A stretch of 62,581 nt of DNA from Oscillospiraceae bacterium (GCA_017549125.1 JAFYVL010000067.1:1-62581), one strand, 5' to 3'. Counted from the first letter of the stretch, positions 1 through 6,770 are shown. Translations and numbers: made by a program. The notes: generated from the letters alone by a model not told the origin.

Positions 1-67
1 TAATGGACTCGAACCATCGACCTCATGCGTGTGAAGCATGCGCTCTAACCAGCTGAGCTAAGCCTCC
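1..67 (-). tRNA. tRNA-Val (anticodon CAC), 3' end cut by the window edge
   Basis: Read on the minus strand, the sequence folds as a tRNA: acceptor strand GGAGGCT, D arm GCTC/GAGC, anticodon stem CATGC/GCATG around the loop TTCACAC, and T arm with loop TTCGAGT. The loop gives anticodon CAC (valine, GUG). The 3' acceptor strand and any CCA lie to the left of position 1. A consensus promoter lies just upstream. Confidence 0.9.
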
Positions 68-81
68 GTGGAACGAAATAG

Positions 82-110
82 ATTATAACAAGAATAAAAA
101 GTTTTGTCAA
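82..110 (-). promoter_or_regulatory. Sigma-A promoter of tRNA-Val
   Basis: On the minus strand, TTGACA (105-110) and TATAAT (82-87) are separated by exactly 17 bp. Both hexamers are perfect consensus. The expected start lies a few bases before the tRNA 5' end at 67. Confidence 0.9.
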
Positions 111-134
111 TAGAAAAAATAATAAACTTTCTAC

Positions 135-163
135 TTGATATTTCAAAAAAGATGTGCTATAAT
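135..163 (+). promoter_or_regulatory. Sigma-A promoter of tRNA-Leu
   Basis: TTGATA (135-140) and TATAAT (158-163) have a 17-bp spacer, with an extended -10 TGC directly before TATAAT. It points at the tRNA starting at 176. Confidence 0.9.
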
Positions 164-175
164 GCTCAAGCACCT

Positions 176-262
176 GCCGGTGTGATGGAATTGGTAGACG
201 TAGTGGACTCAAAATCCACCGATGGCGACATCGTGCCGGTTCGAGTCCGGCCACCGGCACCA
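176..262 (+). tRNA. tRNA-Leu (anticodon CAA), CCA encoded
   Basis: The acceptor strands GCCGGTG (176-182) and CACCGGC (252-258) pair, followed by A and an encoded CCA (260-262). The anticodon loop CTCAAAA (208-214) gives CAA (leucine, UUG). The long variable arm is typical of class II tRNA-Leu, and the T loop is TTCGAGT. Confidence 0.95.
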
Positions 263-270
263 AAAGAGAA

Positions 271-300
271 AAGACGCCTTTGGGCGTCTTTTTTTCTTTT
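271..300 (+). terminator. Rho-independent terminator of tRNA-Leu
   Basis: AAGACGCC (271-278) pairs with GGCGTCTT (283-290), followed by a run of T. Confidence 0.9.
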
Positions 301-475
301 GGTGCAATGAAATTTGCCCTTACGGGCAAGTGAAATTCCGCTAAAGCGGAGTGAAATTGCTGCGCAGTGAAATATTTGCTTCGCAAATGTGGGCAAATTT
401 TATTTCATTTTCTGCCATAGCGGAAAATTTCATAATAACCAAAGGTTATTATTTCGTTAATTAACGAATGCAACG
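301..475. repeat. Mirror-symmetric array of mini-hairpins with GTGAAAT / ATTTCAT spacers
   Basis: A series of short hairpins (for example TTGCCC-ttac-GGGCAA, TCCGC-taaa-GCGGA, ATTTGC-ttc-GCAAAT, AATAACC-aaa-GGTTATT) is separated by a constant heptamer. In the left half the spacer is GTGAAAT or ATGAAAT; in the right half it is the reverse complement ATTTCAT. Left spacers could therefore pair with right spacers to make a branched stem carrying hairpin side arms. The array starts right after the tRNA-Leu terminator. No ORF here is credible. A second array of the same design but another spacer lies at 51077-51265. Confidence 0.75.
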
Positions 476-532
476 CTCTAACATTTGGCGTCGCGTAGTA
501 TATGCCAAAATTAACCCATGGGTAATATTTCA

Positions 533-558
533 GGGAGTGTTGCAGAAGCAACACTCCC
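533..558 (-). terminator. Hairpin downstream of the 567-1025 gene
   Basis: An 11-bp perfect stem, GGGAGTGTTGC / GCAACACTCCC with loop AGAA, lies eight bases beyond the stop codon on the minus strand. The T tract after it is poor, so it may be a weak terminator or a stabilising 3' hairpin. Confidence 0.55.
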
Positions 559-566
559 TTTATCAC

Positions 567-1025
567 TTACCAGGAAACCTTGGTGAAATTAGGCCATGCC
601 AGATCATTGACTTTCCAGCCATCATCGGTTTTGACCATAGTCAGATCTACTGTGCCTTCCAGACGGTCTTCGTATTGAAAGTGCAGGGTAACTGCAGCAT
701 GATCGCCATCTCGATCCAGTTTTTTTAGATCGAATTTTACGCTGTCTAAGTTGGTGGCGATATCCCTTATGTACTCTGTTTGGCTGAGAATCAGAGCCAG
801 CAGACCGAGGACCTTGTTTTCCTTAATAGCCAGTATATTCTCGTAGGTTTCCAGCGCATCACCCATCAGATGGGGGCGCAGACCGTCCAGCCCGGATGCT
901 TTTACATCGTCCCGGATCTGCATAAGCCCATAAGTGGGGGAGTTGATAAAGTATATCTGAAAACAGATCAAACCGATCAGTATCACCGCTAGAATAATAC
1001 TGATAATGATTAAAGCTAATTTCAT
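567..1025 (-). CDS. Small membrane-anchored protein of unknown function
   Basis: The product has 152 residues. Residues 3-27 form one strongly hydrophobic helix (an uncleaved anchor or signal peptide), followed by a soluble domain that should face outward. The C-terminal half alternates charged and aromatic residues (FQYEDRLEGTVDLTMVK, then a DGWKVNDLAW segment), which is the pattern of the NTF2-like or DUF4878-like folds of secreted Firmicutes proteins; this is inference from pattern only. The start at 1025 is preceded by an AGAGGTG ribosome site. It stands alone between the hairpin array and the island junction. I do not recognise a specific family. Confidence 0.7.
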   Translation of the reverse strand: MKLALIIISIILAVILIGLICFQIYFINSPTYGLMQIRDDVKASGLDGLRPHLMGDALETYENILAIKENKVLGLLALILSQTEYIRDIATNLDSVKFDLKKLDRDGDHAAVTLHFQYEDRLEGTVDLTMVKTDDGWKVNDLAWPNFTKVSW

Positions 1026-1161
1026 ATGTTCACACCTCTTGACCGGTCTCTGTGACCAAATACACTATATCAAAAAAATAACTACTTCGCAAGGGGAAAC
1101 TACTGTAGGGGGCAGGATGCTGCGATCCGTTTGCGGCGCTCATCCGCGCCGCATCTGATTC

Positions 1162-1244
1162 TTCAAATCTGGCTAGCAGCGACAAAAAAATCAGCCATCC
1201 CGAATGGGATGACTGATTTTTTGGAGCTGCTAGCCAGATTTGAA
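1162..1244. repeat. Inverted copies of a tRNA-Thr 3' end flanking a terminator
   Basis: The 19-base segment at 1162-1180 is the exact reverse complement of 1226-1244; both are the T-arm and acceptor end of the tRNA-Thr found intact at 18205-18280. The two arms enclose the terminator at 1186-1221. The left arm is an extra tRNA remnant in the opposite orientation, probably left by an earlier integration or recombination. Confidence 0.75.
1186..1221 (-). terminator. Terminator following the left tRNA-Thr 3' end
   Basis: A long stem (AAATCAG-C-CATCCC with GGGATG-A-CTGATTT, loop GAAT) has T runs on both sides, so it can act in either direction. It lies immediately after the tRNA 3' end on the minus strand, where the original tRNA-Thr gene would have terminated before the islands inserted. 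Confidence 0.85.
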
Positions 1245-1311
1245 CTGGCGACCTCATCCTTACCAAGGGTCGAGGGACTTCGTCCCTCGGTGGTCGCTCT
1301 ACTGACTGAGC
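1222..1311. other. att site, left end of island A (47-bp core plus tRNA-like arm)
   Basis: The core 1222-1268 is identical to 11013-11059 and to the 3' part of the intact tRNA-Thr at 18205-18251. To the right, on the island side, come a 19-nt hairpin (1271-1289, stem CGAGGGAC/GTCCCTCG) and then 1295-1311, which matches the tRNA D arm at 18255-18271 in 16 of 17 bases. The island attachment arm therefore mimics a tRNA whose anticodon and D arms are split by a hairpin. It is not a functional tRNA, because no 5' acceptor strand pairs with the 3' end. Confidence 0.85.
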
Positions 1312-1539
1312 CAAAACCCTGTTATATCAATGGGTTTTCGTTTCTGCATGTAGATAAGGCTTCTCCTTTTTATGCGGGTATGTCCTTATCCCTCACTTTG
1401 ATTATATTATAAACCATCAGCAAGCAAAATTCAATCAATTTCTTAGGATTTTCAATGTAAATTCCAATAGAGAAGCATACATATTTCTAACAACTTAATA
1501 GCATCTTTTTGGCGTTCATAGTTAGCACCCGCCACCCGG

Positions 1540-1566
1540 AAAACCCAGACTTTTGTTCTGGGTTTT
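1540..1566. terminator. Bidirectional terminator in the island A left end
   Basis: AAAACCCAGA and TCTGGGTTTT form a 10-bp stem with A and T runs on both sides. The gap 1312-1710 holds this terminator and a promoter/leader; no gene is visible in the AT-rich remainder. Confidence 0.8.
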
Positions 1567-1624
1567 ATTTGTTATACACGCAAAACCAGTACCACTAATA
1601 TGACCGACCGCAAAATATGTGTAG

Positions 1625-1710
1625 TATAATAAAGGCACAAAGGGGGAACAAAAGAGCCTCCTGAAAATAAAATATGGGTTGCGACCTATCCGCTAATGAA
1701 AGGAGTTCTT
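1625..1710 (+). promoter_or_regulatory. Promoter -10 and conserved leader of the YxGL operon
   Basis: TATAAT at 1625-1630 is a good -10; no convincing -35 is seen. The leader contains GGGTTGCGACCTATCCG (1677-1693), nearly identical to the leader of the related gene in island B (11415 onward, GGGTTGCGACCTACCG). The core GGT-TGCG-ACC is a mini-hairpin. Conservation ahead of otherwise diverged genes suggests regulation at the RNA level. Confidence 0.5.
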
Positions 1711-2133
1711 ATGAACGCAAACATTTCTTCCGCCACTATTATTCTGAGCAAGGCCGAGGCAAAGGCCGCCGGCAAGACTACTTCCGCCGAGTTCGCAGAA
1801 CTGAACGAACTGCGTGCTGCCTACCCCACCTTCCGCATTGTTATCCGGGCTTCCAAGAGCAAGGACAGCATGAAGGGTCTAGACACCAACTACATGGAGC
1901 GCTACATTAAGGCGCATGACGATGCAGTAAATACCATTCTGAAAGAGTTTTATGCGCTGCGTGGTCTGGATGAGAACGGCGCAAAGAAGGAACTTGCGCA
2001 GGCCGTGTCTTACGGTGAACTGAAAATGTGGTTCCTGGCTACCTATCCCGAAGTTGAGAAGATGAACGAAACGGTCAATGCCATTTTGGAAAAGGCAAAG
2101 GCCAAGCGCATGGCTGCCAAGCAGGCAGCCTAA
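1711..2133 (+). CDS. Island protein of a YxGL..YMExYI family (copy 1)
   Basis: The product has 140 residues. The start at 1711 is used because AAAGGAG sits 7 bases ahead; an in-frame ATG at 1696 lacks one. Its signature is KGLDTNYMERYI, and a second shared block is KMWFLATYPEVEKM, with a Lys/Ala-rich tail. The next gene (KGLTYEYMEHYI, KRWFLAKYPEIMEF) and the island B gene at 11462 (AGLNAPLMEKYI, KKSWFIDAFPGFD) carry the same two blocks in the same order, so the three form one family. It is cytosolic, with no recognised function. It heads a three-gene operon ending at the 3188-3254 terminator. Confidence 0.75.
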   Translation: MNANISSATIILSKAEAKAAGKTTSAEFAELNELRAAYPTFRIVIRASKSKDSMKGLDTNYMERYIKAHDDAVNTILKEFYALRGLDENGAKKELAQAVSYGELKMWFLATYPEVEKMNETVNAILEKAKAKRMAAKQAA

Positions 2134-2151
2134 TAGAAGGAGGTAAAGACA

Positions 2152-2616
2152 ATGAAGAATGTTATTCGGGTTGATTTCGCTAAGAAGCGAATTGTTATGG
2201 ACAGAGCATTTGCTAAGAATTGCGCTAACCCCGCAAGCGACGAATATACTCAGCTGCAACGGGTGCGTCAGGACTACCCCACCTTCACCGTCAGCACCCG
2301 TACCTGCAAGAGCAACCCCGAAAAGGAATCTTACAAGGGTCTGACCTACGAATACATGGAACACTACATTCTGACCCATGAGAGCAAGGACACCGTTTTG
2401 GAAGTGCTGGACGAATACAACGAACTGCGCTTGCTTGCAGAGTGCCACAGCCGCTCCCGTCGCTATCCCGTTATCAAAAGATGGTTTCTTGCCAAGTACC
2501 CGGAAATCATGGAGTTCGGTATGCTGAAAATAAAGGCAGAGGATAGCGGCAAGCCCGCTGTCCTGTTAGCCCCTATCGCTGATAAAGAAACGAACAAAGC
2601 AAACAGGGTAGCATAG
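2152..2616 (+). CDS. Island protein of the YxGL..YMExYI family (copy 2)
   Basis: The product has 154 residues and lies 18 bp after its paralogue, with a strong AAGGAGG site. The conserved blocks are KGLTYEYMEHYI near residue 63 and KRWFLAKYPEIMEF near residue 106. The N-terminal and middle regions are basic and there is no membrane segment. A tandem duplicate within one operon suggests heteromeric partners or relaxed dosage. Its stop codon is TAG, which shows that TAG terminates normally in at least this island gene. No known domain is recognised. Confidence 0.75.
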   Translation: MKNVIRVDFAKKRIVMDRAFAKNCANPASDEYTQLQRVRQDYPTFTVSTRTCKSNPEKESYKGLTYEYMEHYILTHESKDTVLEVLDEYNELRLLAECHSRSRRYPVIKRWFLAKYPEIMEFGMLKIKAEDSGKPAVLLAPIADKETNKANRVA

Positions 2617-2627
2617 GCGGTACTGTT

Positions 2628-3188
2628 ATGGATGGCAGAATTACTCTTTACCGGGAGTGGCTTCCCTTAGAGAAAAAGCAGTTCCGTATTTTGGCTATGC
2701 TTGCAGACAAGGGAGAGTATACCGGAAATCTATCAAGTCTCTGCGATTACTTTTCATTAACCCGCCAGCAGCACAACCGGAACGCCTTGCGTACTGCGAT
2801 TGAACAGCTTGCCGCCACCGGCTATATCACTTATACAACCGAAGGGCGTACATACCGTATCACGGCAGTTCCAAAAACAACAGCAATCACAATTCCCCGG
2901 GAATGGCTGCAAAGGCTGATAGCCCATGATTATTCCTCCGAAGATGTAGCATGGGAGCAAGTACTAAAGGTACTTCTTTGGGTGTGCGATAACAAAAAGC
3001 CCGTGATTCAAAATCAGATGATTGCAGATGATTTACAAGTGTCTGTTTCAACTATCGGCTATGCTAAAAATGTGCTTCAATATGAGTATGCGGCAATCCG
3101 GCGCAGAAAGGTATCGGAGAAAATAGGTGATGATTTCTTCCGTACAATAGGGCAGGAACTTGCGGCAAGTGCATGGTGGAGCAATTAA
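2628..3188 (+). CDS. Winged-helix DNA-binding protein
   Basis: The product has 186 residues. Residues about 10-75 (QFRILAMLADKGEYTG, then LSSLCDYFSLTRQQHNRNAL and a TGYITYTTEGRTYRI wing) look like a winged helix. A second helix-turn-helix is likely around residues 125-150 (QMIADDLQVSVSTIGYAKN). Two such domains resemble small plasmid or phage replication initiators and RepA_N-type proteins, so a role in element replication or partition is possible but unproven. It is the last gene of the operon, 11 bp after the previous one. Island B has no copy. Confidence 0.65.
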   Translation: MDGRITLYREWLPLEKKQFRILAMLADKGEYTGNLSSLCDYFSLTRQQHNRNALRTAIEQLAATGYITYTTEGRTYRITAVPKTTAITIPREWLQRLIAHDYSSEDVAWEQVLKVLLWVCDNKKPVIQNQMIADDLQVSVSTIGYAKNVLQYEYAAIRRRKVSEKIGDDFFRTIGQELAASAWWSN

Positions 3189-3254
3189 AACAGTTACTTT
3201 TTCCTGAATAATAGAGATTGTATCTATTACTGAGGGAAAAGTAACTGTTTTTTC
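3188..3254 (+). terminator. Long-stem terminator of the YxGL-wHTH operon
   Basis: A 17-nt arm at 3188-3204 pairs with 3234-3250 (about 16 of 17), followed by TTTTTTCTT. The loop is about 29 nt. Confidence 0.8.
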
Positions 3255-3321
3255 TTAATCAAATTCAGTTAATCTACCTTGCCCAAAACTAATATATCTA
3301 TGAAAGAAACATCCGTCGTTG

Positions 3322-3395
3322 CTTGCGTTGGAATGCCGCAACAGCGGCTTCCACGCAAGACAACTCCGGCGAAATAGCCGCAAGCGGCTATTTCG
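3322..3395 (+). repeat. Two strong hairpins in the leader of the amber-ORF operon
   Basis: Hairpin 1 pairs 3322-3339 with 3344-3359 (GCCGC-aaca-GCGGC at its tip). Hairpin 2 pairs CGAAATAGCCGC (3370-3381) with GCGGCTATTTCG (3384-3395). They end 26 bases before the 3422 start. Island B has one even longer stem at the equivalent position (12109-12180), so structure ahead of this operon is a shared feature. Confidence 0.65.
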
Positions 3396-3421
3396 ACCAA
3401 TAGCAAAAGGAGAGAAAGAAT

Positions 3422-3652
3422 ATGACAAATGCAGATGTAATGCGATATATGATACATCACCAAGAGCAGATTAGAAAAGGAATTGCCAACCCGTCAGACG
3501 AAACACGGGCAATATGGAGGGTCGAGGATGCCAAGCAGCAATTCTTATTGAAATACTACGAGCAAGAGGAAGCTGCCGCAAGAGCCAAGGCCGAAGCTGA
3601 GGCTGAGGAAGATTATACTTTCAGCGTTACAAGTGAGGTGAAGTTGAAATGA
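3422..3652 (+). CDS. Small acidic island protein ahead of the amber ORF
   Basis: The product has 76 residues with an AAAGGAG site upstream. The C-terminal half is a charged Ala/Glu/Lys helix (residues about 45-63, AAARAKAEAEAEED) and the tail is TSEVKLK. The island B counterpart (12225-12392) differs in sequence but ends similarly, RSEVVVK. In both islands the stop codon overlaps the start of the next ORF (ATGA), so translation of the pair should be coupled. Function unknown. Confidence 0.65.
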   Translation: MTNADVMRYMIHHQEQIRKGIANPSDETRAIWRVEDAKQQFLLKYYEQEEAAARAKAEAEAEEDYTFSVTSEVKLK

Positions 3653-3786
3653 CCGAACAAGAGCGCAAGAAGAAAAAGAAGAAGTAGCAATCCATCATTT
3701 AGGCAGAACTTAATCGGATTGTAGAAAAGAGCCTAAAGGCTGCAATCGACAAAGCAATGGATGATATTTTCAAGGATTGGAAATGA
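3649..3786 (+). CDS. Lys-rich mini-protein interrupted by two in-frame TAG codons
   Basis: The frame from ATG 3649 reads MTEQERKKKKKK, TAG (3685-3687), QSII, TAG (3700-3702), then AELNRIVEKSLKAAI and on to TGA at 3784-3786, 46 codons in all. Island B has the matching frame at 12389-12520 with one TAG at codon 4. After the TAGs the two copies align without gaps, and many differences are synonymous or conservative (AGC/AGT, CTA/CTG, AAG/AAA, GAT/GAC; I/V, W/F). That implies the downstream part is translated in both. No alternative start exists between the last TAG and the conserved part. TAG would fit as Gln or Glu where the copies can be compared. The mechanism (readthrough or suppression) is inference. 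Confidence 0.6.
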
Positions 3787-3789
3787 GCA

Positions 3790-3830
3790 AACGGCAAGCG
3801 ATTCGATGAGAACCGCTTGCCGTTATTTTT
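3790..3830 (+). terminator. Terminator after the amber ORF (island A)
   Basis: AACGGCAAGCG (3790-3800) pairs with CGCTTGCCGTT (3814-3824), followed by ATTTTTC. Island B has an equivalent at 12523-12566. The next 190 bases up to 4019 contain short G/C palindromes such as CCCCGGGG but no gene. Confidence 0.85.
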
Positions 3831-4019
3831 CGTTATTGCCCGTCTGACGGAGGGAAATACATTCTGCCGCAAACGGCCATACAAACCGTCATTGGAAACA
3901 AAAATCCCTTTTGGAAAGGAAATTGCCCACCCCTTTTCCCCAAAATGGAAAGTAAAAAGAGTTTTCCCGAAACATACCCCCGGGGTGCGGTCGTAAAAAC
4001 ATCAGCCTTTCCAGATAGG

Positions 4020-4475
4020 TTATTTGTTCCAAATCTGACGGTTCAGCATAAATCGCAGAATCAATCCTAAGAACAGAAGATTCAATGCGTATACCATCAT
4101 TCCAGAAACAGACAAAACCTGATTTAATATATCAATGACAGGATTTGGTGTGTCTGGTTGTTGTTCAGGAACTAACAGAATAAGACTACTAATAATTATC
4201 GTTGCTATAGCATAGGCGGAAGCATGCTTGAAATATGCCGTCAGCTGACCCAATTGCGTGTATTCACTCTTTGGTGCTGAGAGCGTTGTTGCCATCTTTT
4301 TGGCTAAATCAGTATTGATTAGCCCGATGATTGCTGCAACATATACCGCTAGAACGATTGAGGACAGCGTTAATCCCTCCGCCGCAATTTTGGAGTAATC
4401 AACCTTCAAGAAGAAAGTTGCCACACCTACAACTACGGCAATTATAATACACAGGAGTTTATCAATTTTCCGCAT
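4020..4475 (-). CDS. Four-helix membrane protein, cargo of island A
   Basis: The product has 151 residues with about four hydrophobic segments (residues 8-24, 36-55, 88-106 and 120-143) and short polar loops. It overlaps the end of the 4462 gene by 14 bp and has its own AGGAGG site, so the two are co-expressed. It is a small integral membrane partner of a soluble protein, behind an XRE regulator. That layout is common among two-gene phage-defence or toxin modules with a membrane effector, but no named family is recognised. Confidence 0.65.
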   Translation of the reverse strand: MRKIDKLLCIIIAVVVGVATFFLKVDYSKIAAEGLTLSSIVLAVYVAAIIGLINTDLAKKMATTLSAPKSEYTQLGQLTAYFKHASAYAIATIIISSLILLVPEQQPDTPNPVIDILNQVLSVSGMMVYALNLLFLGLILRFMLNRQIWNK

Positions 4476-5262
4476 TTGCGCCTCCTAACAGATATACCAA
4501 CCGGGCCTTAACCAGTGTCGGTTCATATCTATAATCATCATCCTTGATAACATCAATGTCTACGGAAGATATCATGGTCGAAAAATTAAATGTATTTTCA
4601 AATCCGCTATCGTCCAGACCAACAATAACAACATCCTCAAATTCGCCACTATCCCGCTTGCTTTTCCATCCGCGCAATGCATTTTTGAATGCCCCAATAG
4701 GAGAAGAACCGTAGTCCAACTTTACTTTGCTGCGTTCCGGGAGGTCAAGGCCGTAGATATTTGCCTGCTGCCTGAACAGGCTATCTTCTGTGGATGTGAA
4801 AAGTGTTCTCCTCTGTGTAAAACTGACAGATTTGAGCTGCGTAACAACATCCAAAAAATCATCTACCGAACGAAGCACATTTTTCGTGCTTGCAGATACT
4901 TGTAGCATATCAGCAATGTAATCCGTAACAGTTGCTTTCTTTTGATAGTCAGAAATGTACAGGATATGCCTCTCCAAATCATAACAAGCAAACAACTGTG
5001 AACGCATTTCCACTTGGTACTTGGGTCTGGGATTTTCCTTGGTTGAGTTATCAGTTGTATCAATTACCATATTGGTATATAGACTTTCGTTGTCGTACTG
5101 AAAGTACAACCAACAAAATCTATCATCAATCAAATCCTGTTCAATTGTGTAAAGGTAGTTACCCTTTCGGTAATATGTGCTACCCACTTCTTTCAGCCTT
5201 TGAAAAACTGATATATTAGGAAAATTGTCGTTAACATACAACAACACGGCACTAAACTTCAT
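4462..5262 (-). CDS. Soluble partner of the membrane protein, unknown cargo of island A
   Basis: The product has 266 residues. The start at 5262 follows AGGAGG; an in-frame upstream extension to 5307 overlaps the XRE gene and lacks a site. No signal peptide or membrane helix. A mixed alpha/beta N-terminal domain (about 1-130) is followed by a helical stretch, then a C-terminal region with VVIVGLDDSGFENTF near residue 215. It sits between the XRE gene (22 bp upstream) and the membrane protein gene. In island B the same slot holds an Abi/HEPN-like protein, so a host-protective role is plausible by position only. Confidence 0.6.
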   Translation of the reverse strand: MKFSAVLLYVNDNFPNISVFQRLKEVGSTYYRKGNYLYTIEQDLIDDRFCWLYFQYDNESLYTNMVIDTTDNSTKENPRPKYQVEMRSQLFACYDLERHILYISDYQKKATVTDYIADMLQVSASTKNVLRSVDDFLDVVTQLKSVSFTQRRTLFTSTEDSLFRQQANIYGLDLPERSKVKLDYGSSPIGAFKNALRGWKSKRDSGEFEDVVIVGLDDSGFENTFNFSTMISSVDIDVIKDDDYRYEPTLVKARLVYLLGGANAEN

Positions 5263-5284
5263 ATGTAACCCTCCTAGCGACCTG

Positions 5285-5497
5285 TCATTCTGTAATTTCC
5301 CGGACATACTCTACAAGGTCTGCAGGCTGACAATCCAGCACATCACAAATCTTATCTAGAGCATCCACGGGCAAATGCTTCACAGCGCCGGTACAGATGG
5401 CGGACACAGTTGGTGGGCGGATTCCTGTCCGCTCGGCAAGTTCCTTTTGAGTCATATTACGCATGGCAAGCATAACCTTGACCTTGAATTTAATCAT
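5285..5497 (-). CDS. XRE-family repressor (Cro/CI type), island A
   Basis: The product has 70 residues, almost entirely one helix-turn-helix domain: MTQKELAERTGIRPPTVSAI (about residues 15-34), then helices ending DALDKICDVLDCQPADLVEYV. It resembles the HTH_26 type. It is transcribed with the 4462/4020 cargo and divergently from the 92-residue gene. Two palindromes TACGAAWWTCGTA lie on either side of the -35 of the divergent promoter, so it probably represses that promoter and perhaps its own. AAGGAG precedes the start. Confidence 0.85.
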   Translation of the reverse strand: MIKFKVKVMLAMRNMTQKELAERTGIRPPTVSAICTGAVKHLPVDALDKICDVLDCQPADLVEYVREITE

Positions 5498-5590
5498 TGG
5501 TTACCACTCCTTTTTTTGATAATTATATCACGCATTTCGTAGTTAATCAATACGAAAACCGAAAAAATATTTTGAATTTCGTAAAATAAT

Positions 5591-5632
5591 TACGAATATC
5601 GTATTGACATATTACGAATTTCGTAGTATAAT
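5591..5632 (+). promoter_or_regulatory. Promoter with two XRE operators (island A)
   Basis: TTGACA (5604-5609), 17 bp, TATAAT (5627-5632): perfect consensus. Palindromes TACGAATATCGTA (5591-5603) and TACGAATTTCGTA (5613-5625) abut the -35 and fill the spacer, with further half-sites at 5540-5590. A repressor bound here would block the promoter completely. Confidence 0.85.
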
Positions 5633-5755
5633 CAACTTGTAAATGAGAGCGGACAAGTTGACGAAGCCCAAACAAACCGCCTTGCGAAATTGGTAGAGTG
5701 GCTAAGGCAGCACGGAAAGACGGCAAATACAAAACAACCAAAGGAGTTAACCACT

Positions 5756-6034
5756 ATGTCTACTATCGAAATCACCTCTAAAATCGAAAGCCTCCGGGAA
5801 CTGGAAGAACTGATTGAGGAAGCCAAGACCGAGGCCGAAGCCCTCCGGGATGAAATCAAGGCTGAAATGCTCAGCCGGAACACCGAGGAAATGAGTGTTG
5901 GTCAGTATATCGTGCGCTGGACTTCCGTTCTGTCCAACCGCTTTGATACCACCGGCTTCAAGAAGATGTACGCCGACCTTTACAAGGAGTACACCAAGCA
6001 GAGCGCAAGCCGCCGCTTCACTATCAGCGCATAA
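5756..6034 (+). CDS. Conserved 92-residue coiled-coil island protein (A)
   Basis: The start at 5756 has AAGGAG upstream. Residues 1-45 are a charged helix (LRELEELIEEAKTEAEALRD). The C-terminal half has a strand-like part followed by SNRFDTTGFKKMY and the tail SRRFTISA. The island B protein (14018-14296) is far more alike (SNRFDTTGFKKLY) than the cargo genes, so this is a core function. It is the first gene behind the XRE-controlled promoter and precedes the small recombinase, which suggests an accessory or control role in recombination or replication. No named family is recognised. Confidence 0.75.
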   Translation: MSTIEITSKIESLRELEELIEEAKTEAEALRDEIKAEMLSRNTEEMSVGQYIVRWTSVLSNRFDTTGFKKMYADLYKEYTKQSASRRFTISA

Positions 6035-6085
6035 GGGAGCAGTACCGTGGGCGCAAGCCGCCCACGGTTTCCCAAAACCCGGACA

Positions 6086-6186
6086 GTTCGTAAAAGAGAT
6101 ATTATACGAACACCAAAACCCTTGAATTGCAACAACTATTGCAAAGTTGTAAAAATTAACGAACAATTTTTGCAAAAAATACGAAC
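6086..6186 (+). promoter_or_regulatory. Conserved TACGAAC sites ahead of the small recombinase (A)
   Basis: An inverted pair GTTCGTA (6086-6092) and TACGAAC (6105-6111) has a 12-bp spacer, followed by two direct ACGAAC copies (6159-6164 and 6181-6186). Island B keeps the inverted pair with the same 12-bp spacer (14346-14371) and two direct copies (14418 and 14441). The arrangement suits recombinase core sites or an autoregulatory operator. Confidence 0.65.
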
Positions 6187-6206
6187 TTTGGCTATTGGAG
6201 GCAGCT

Positions 6207-6770
6207 ATGAACAAGAAAACAAAAGCCCTGACAGAGGGGCAGTACAAGGAGATTATTCAGACAATGAAAGAGGGCTTTTGCGGCTGCCGCCCCAATGAGC
6301 GCATAGCAACCGCCCTTGTATTGGAAGCAAACTTAGGCTTGCGGGTTAGCGATATACTAAAGCTGCGGCTTTGCGATATAGTCCGGGACGGAGACCGCTA
6401 CCGTTTGGAGATTGTGGAGCAGAAAACTGGAAAGCGCAGAATCTTCACCGTGCCGCTCCTGATTCAGCAGTATATTGAGAACTACTGTCTGCGCAACGGC
6501 ATCCGGCGCACGGAGCGCATTTTCCCTATCACGGAACGGGCAATCCAAAAGCAGCTTGCAATCGTCTGTGATTATCTTGACTATACCGATATCAGCACCC
6601 ACAGCTTCCGCAAGTGGTACGCAACGGAGATTTACAAGAATAACGGTTACGATATCGCCCTTGTGCAAAGGCTGTTGCAGCACAGTTCAGCCGCCACCAC
6701 ACAGCGGTATATCGGCATTGAGCCGCAACGGATAGAGCAAGCTATCCAAAACCATGCGCAGCTTCTATGA
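6207..6770 (+). CDS. Small single-domain tyrosine recombinase (island A)
   Basis: The product has 187 residues and contains only the catalytic domain. The complete active site is visible: Arg46 (GLRVSDIL), Lys73, His132 and Arg135 (THSFRKWYA), His159 (LLQHSS) and nucleophile Tyr168 (TTQRYIG). The N-terminal core-binding and arm-binding domains of standard integrases are absent, as in FimB/FimE-like inverting enzymes. The start at 6207 follows TTGGAGG. It follows the conserved TACGAAC sites and ends at a terminator. Island B has a close homologue. It may invert or resolve DNA at those sites, or act in excision; this is inference. Confidence 0.9.
   Translation: MNKKTKALTEGQYKEIIQTMKEGFCGCRPNERIATALVLEANLGLRVSDILKLRLCDIVRDGDRYRLEIVEQKTGKRRIFTVPLLIQQYIENYCLRNGIRRTERIFPITERAIQKQLAIVCDYLDYTDISTHSFRKWYATEIYKNNGYDIALVQRLLQHSSAATTQRYIGIEPQRIEQAIQNHAQLL

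Noticed and set aside
301-475. CRISPR array
   Set aside because: Units are too short, each unit is itself a palindrome, the separators switch strand halfway, and no cas genes are present. The same holds for 51077-51265.
1222-1311. tRNA-Thr gene at 1222-1311 and at 11013-11095
   Set aside because: Only the 3' half and a D-arm fragment are present. No 5' acceptor strand pairs with TAGCAGC, and a hairpin interrupts the fold. They are att sites.
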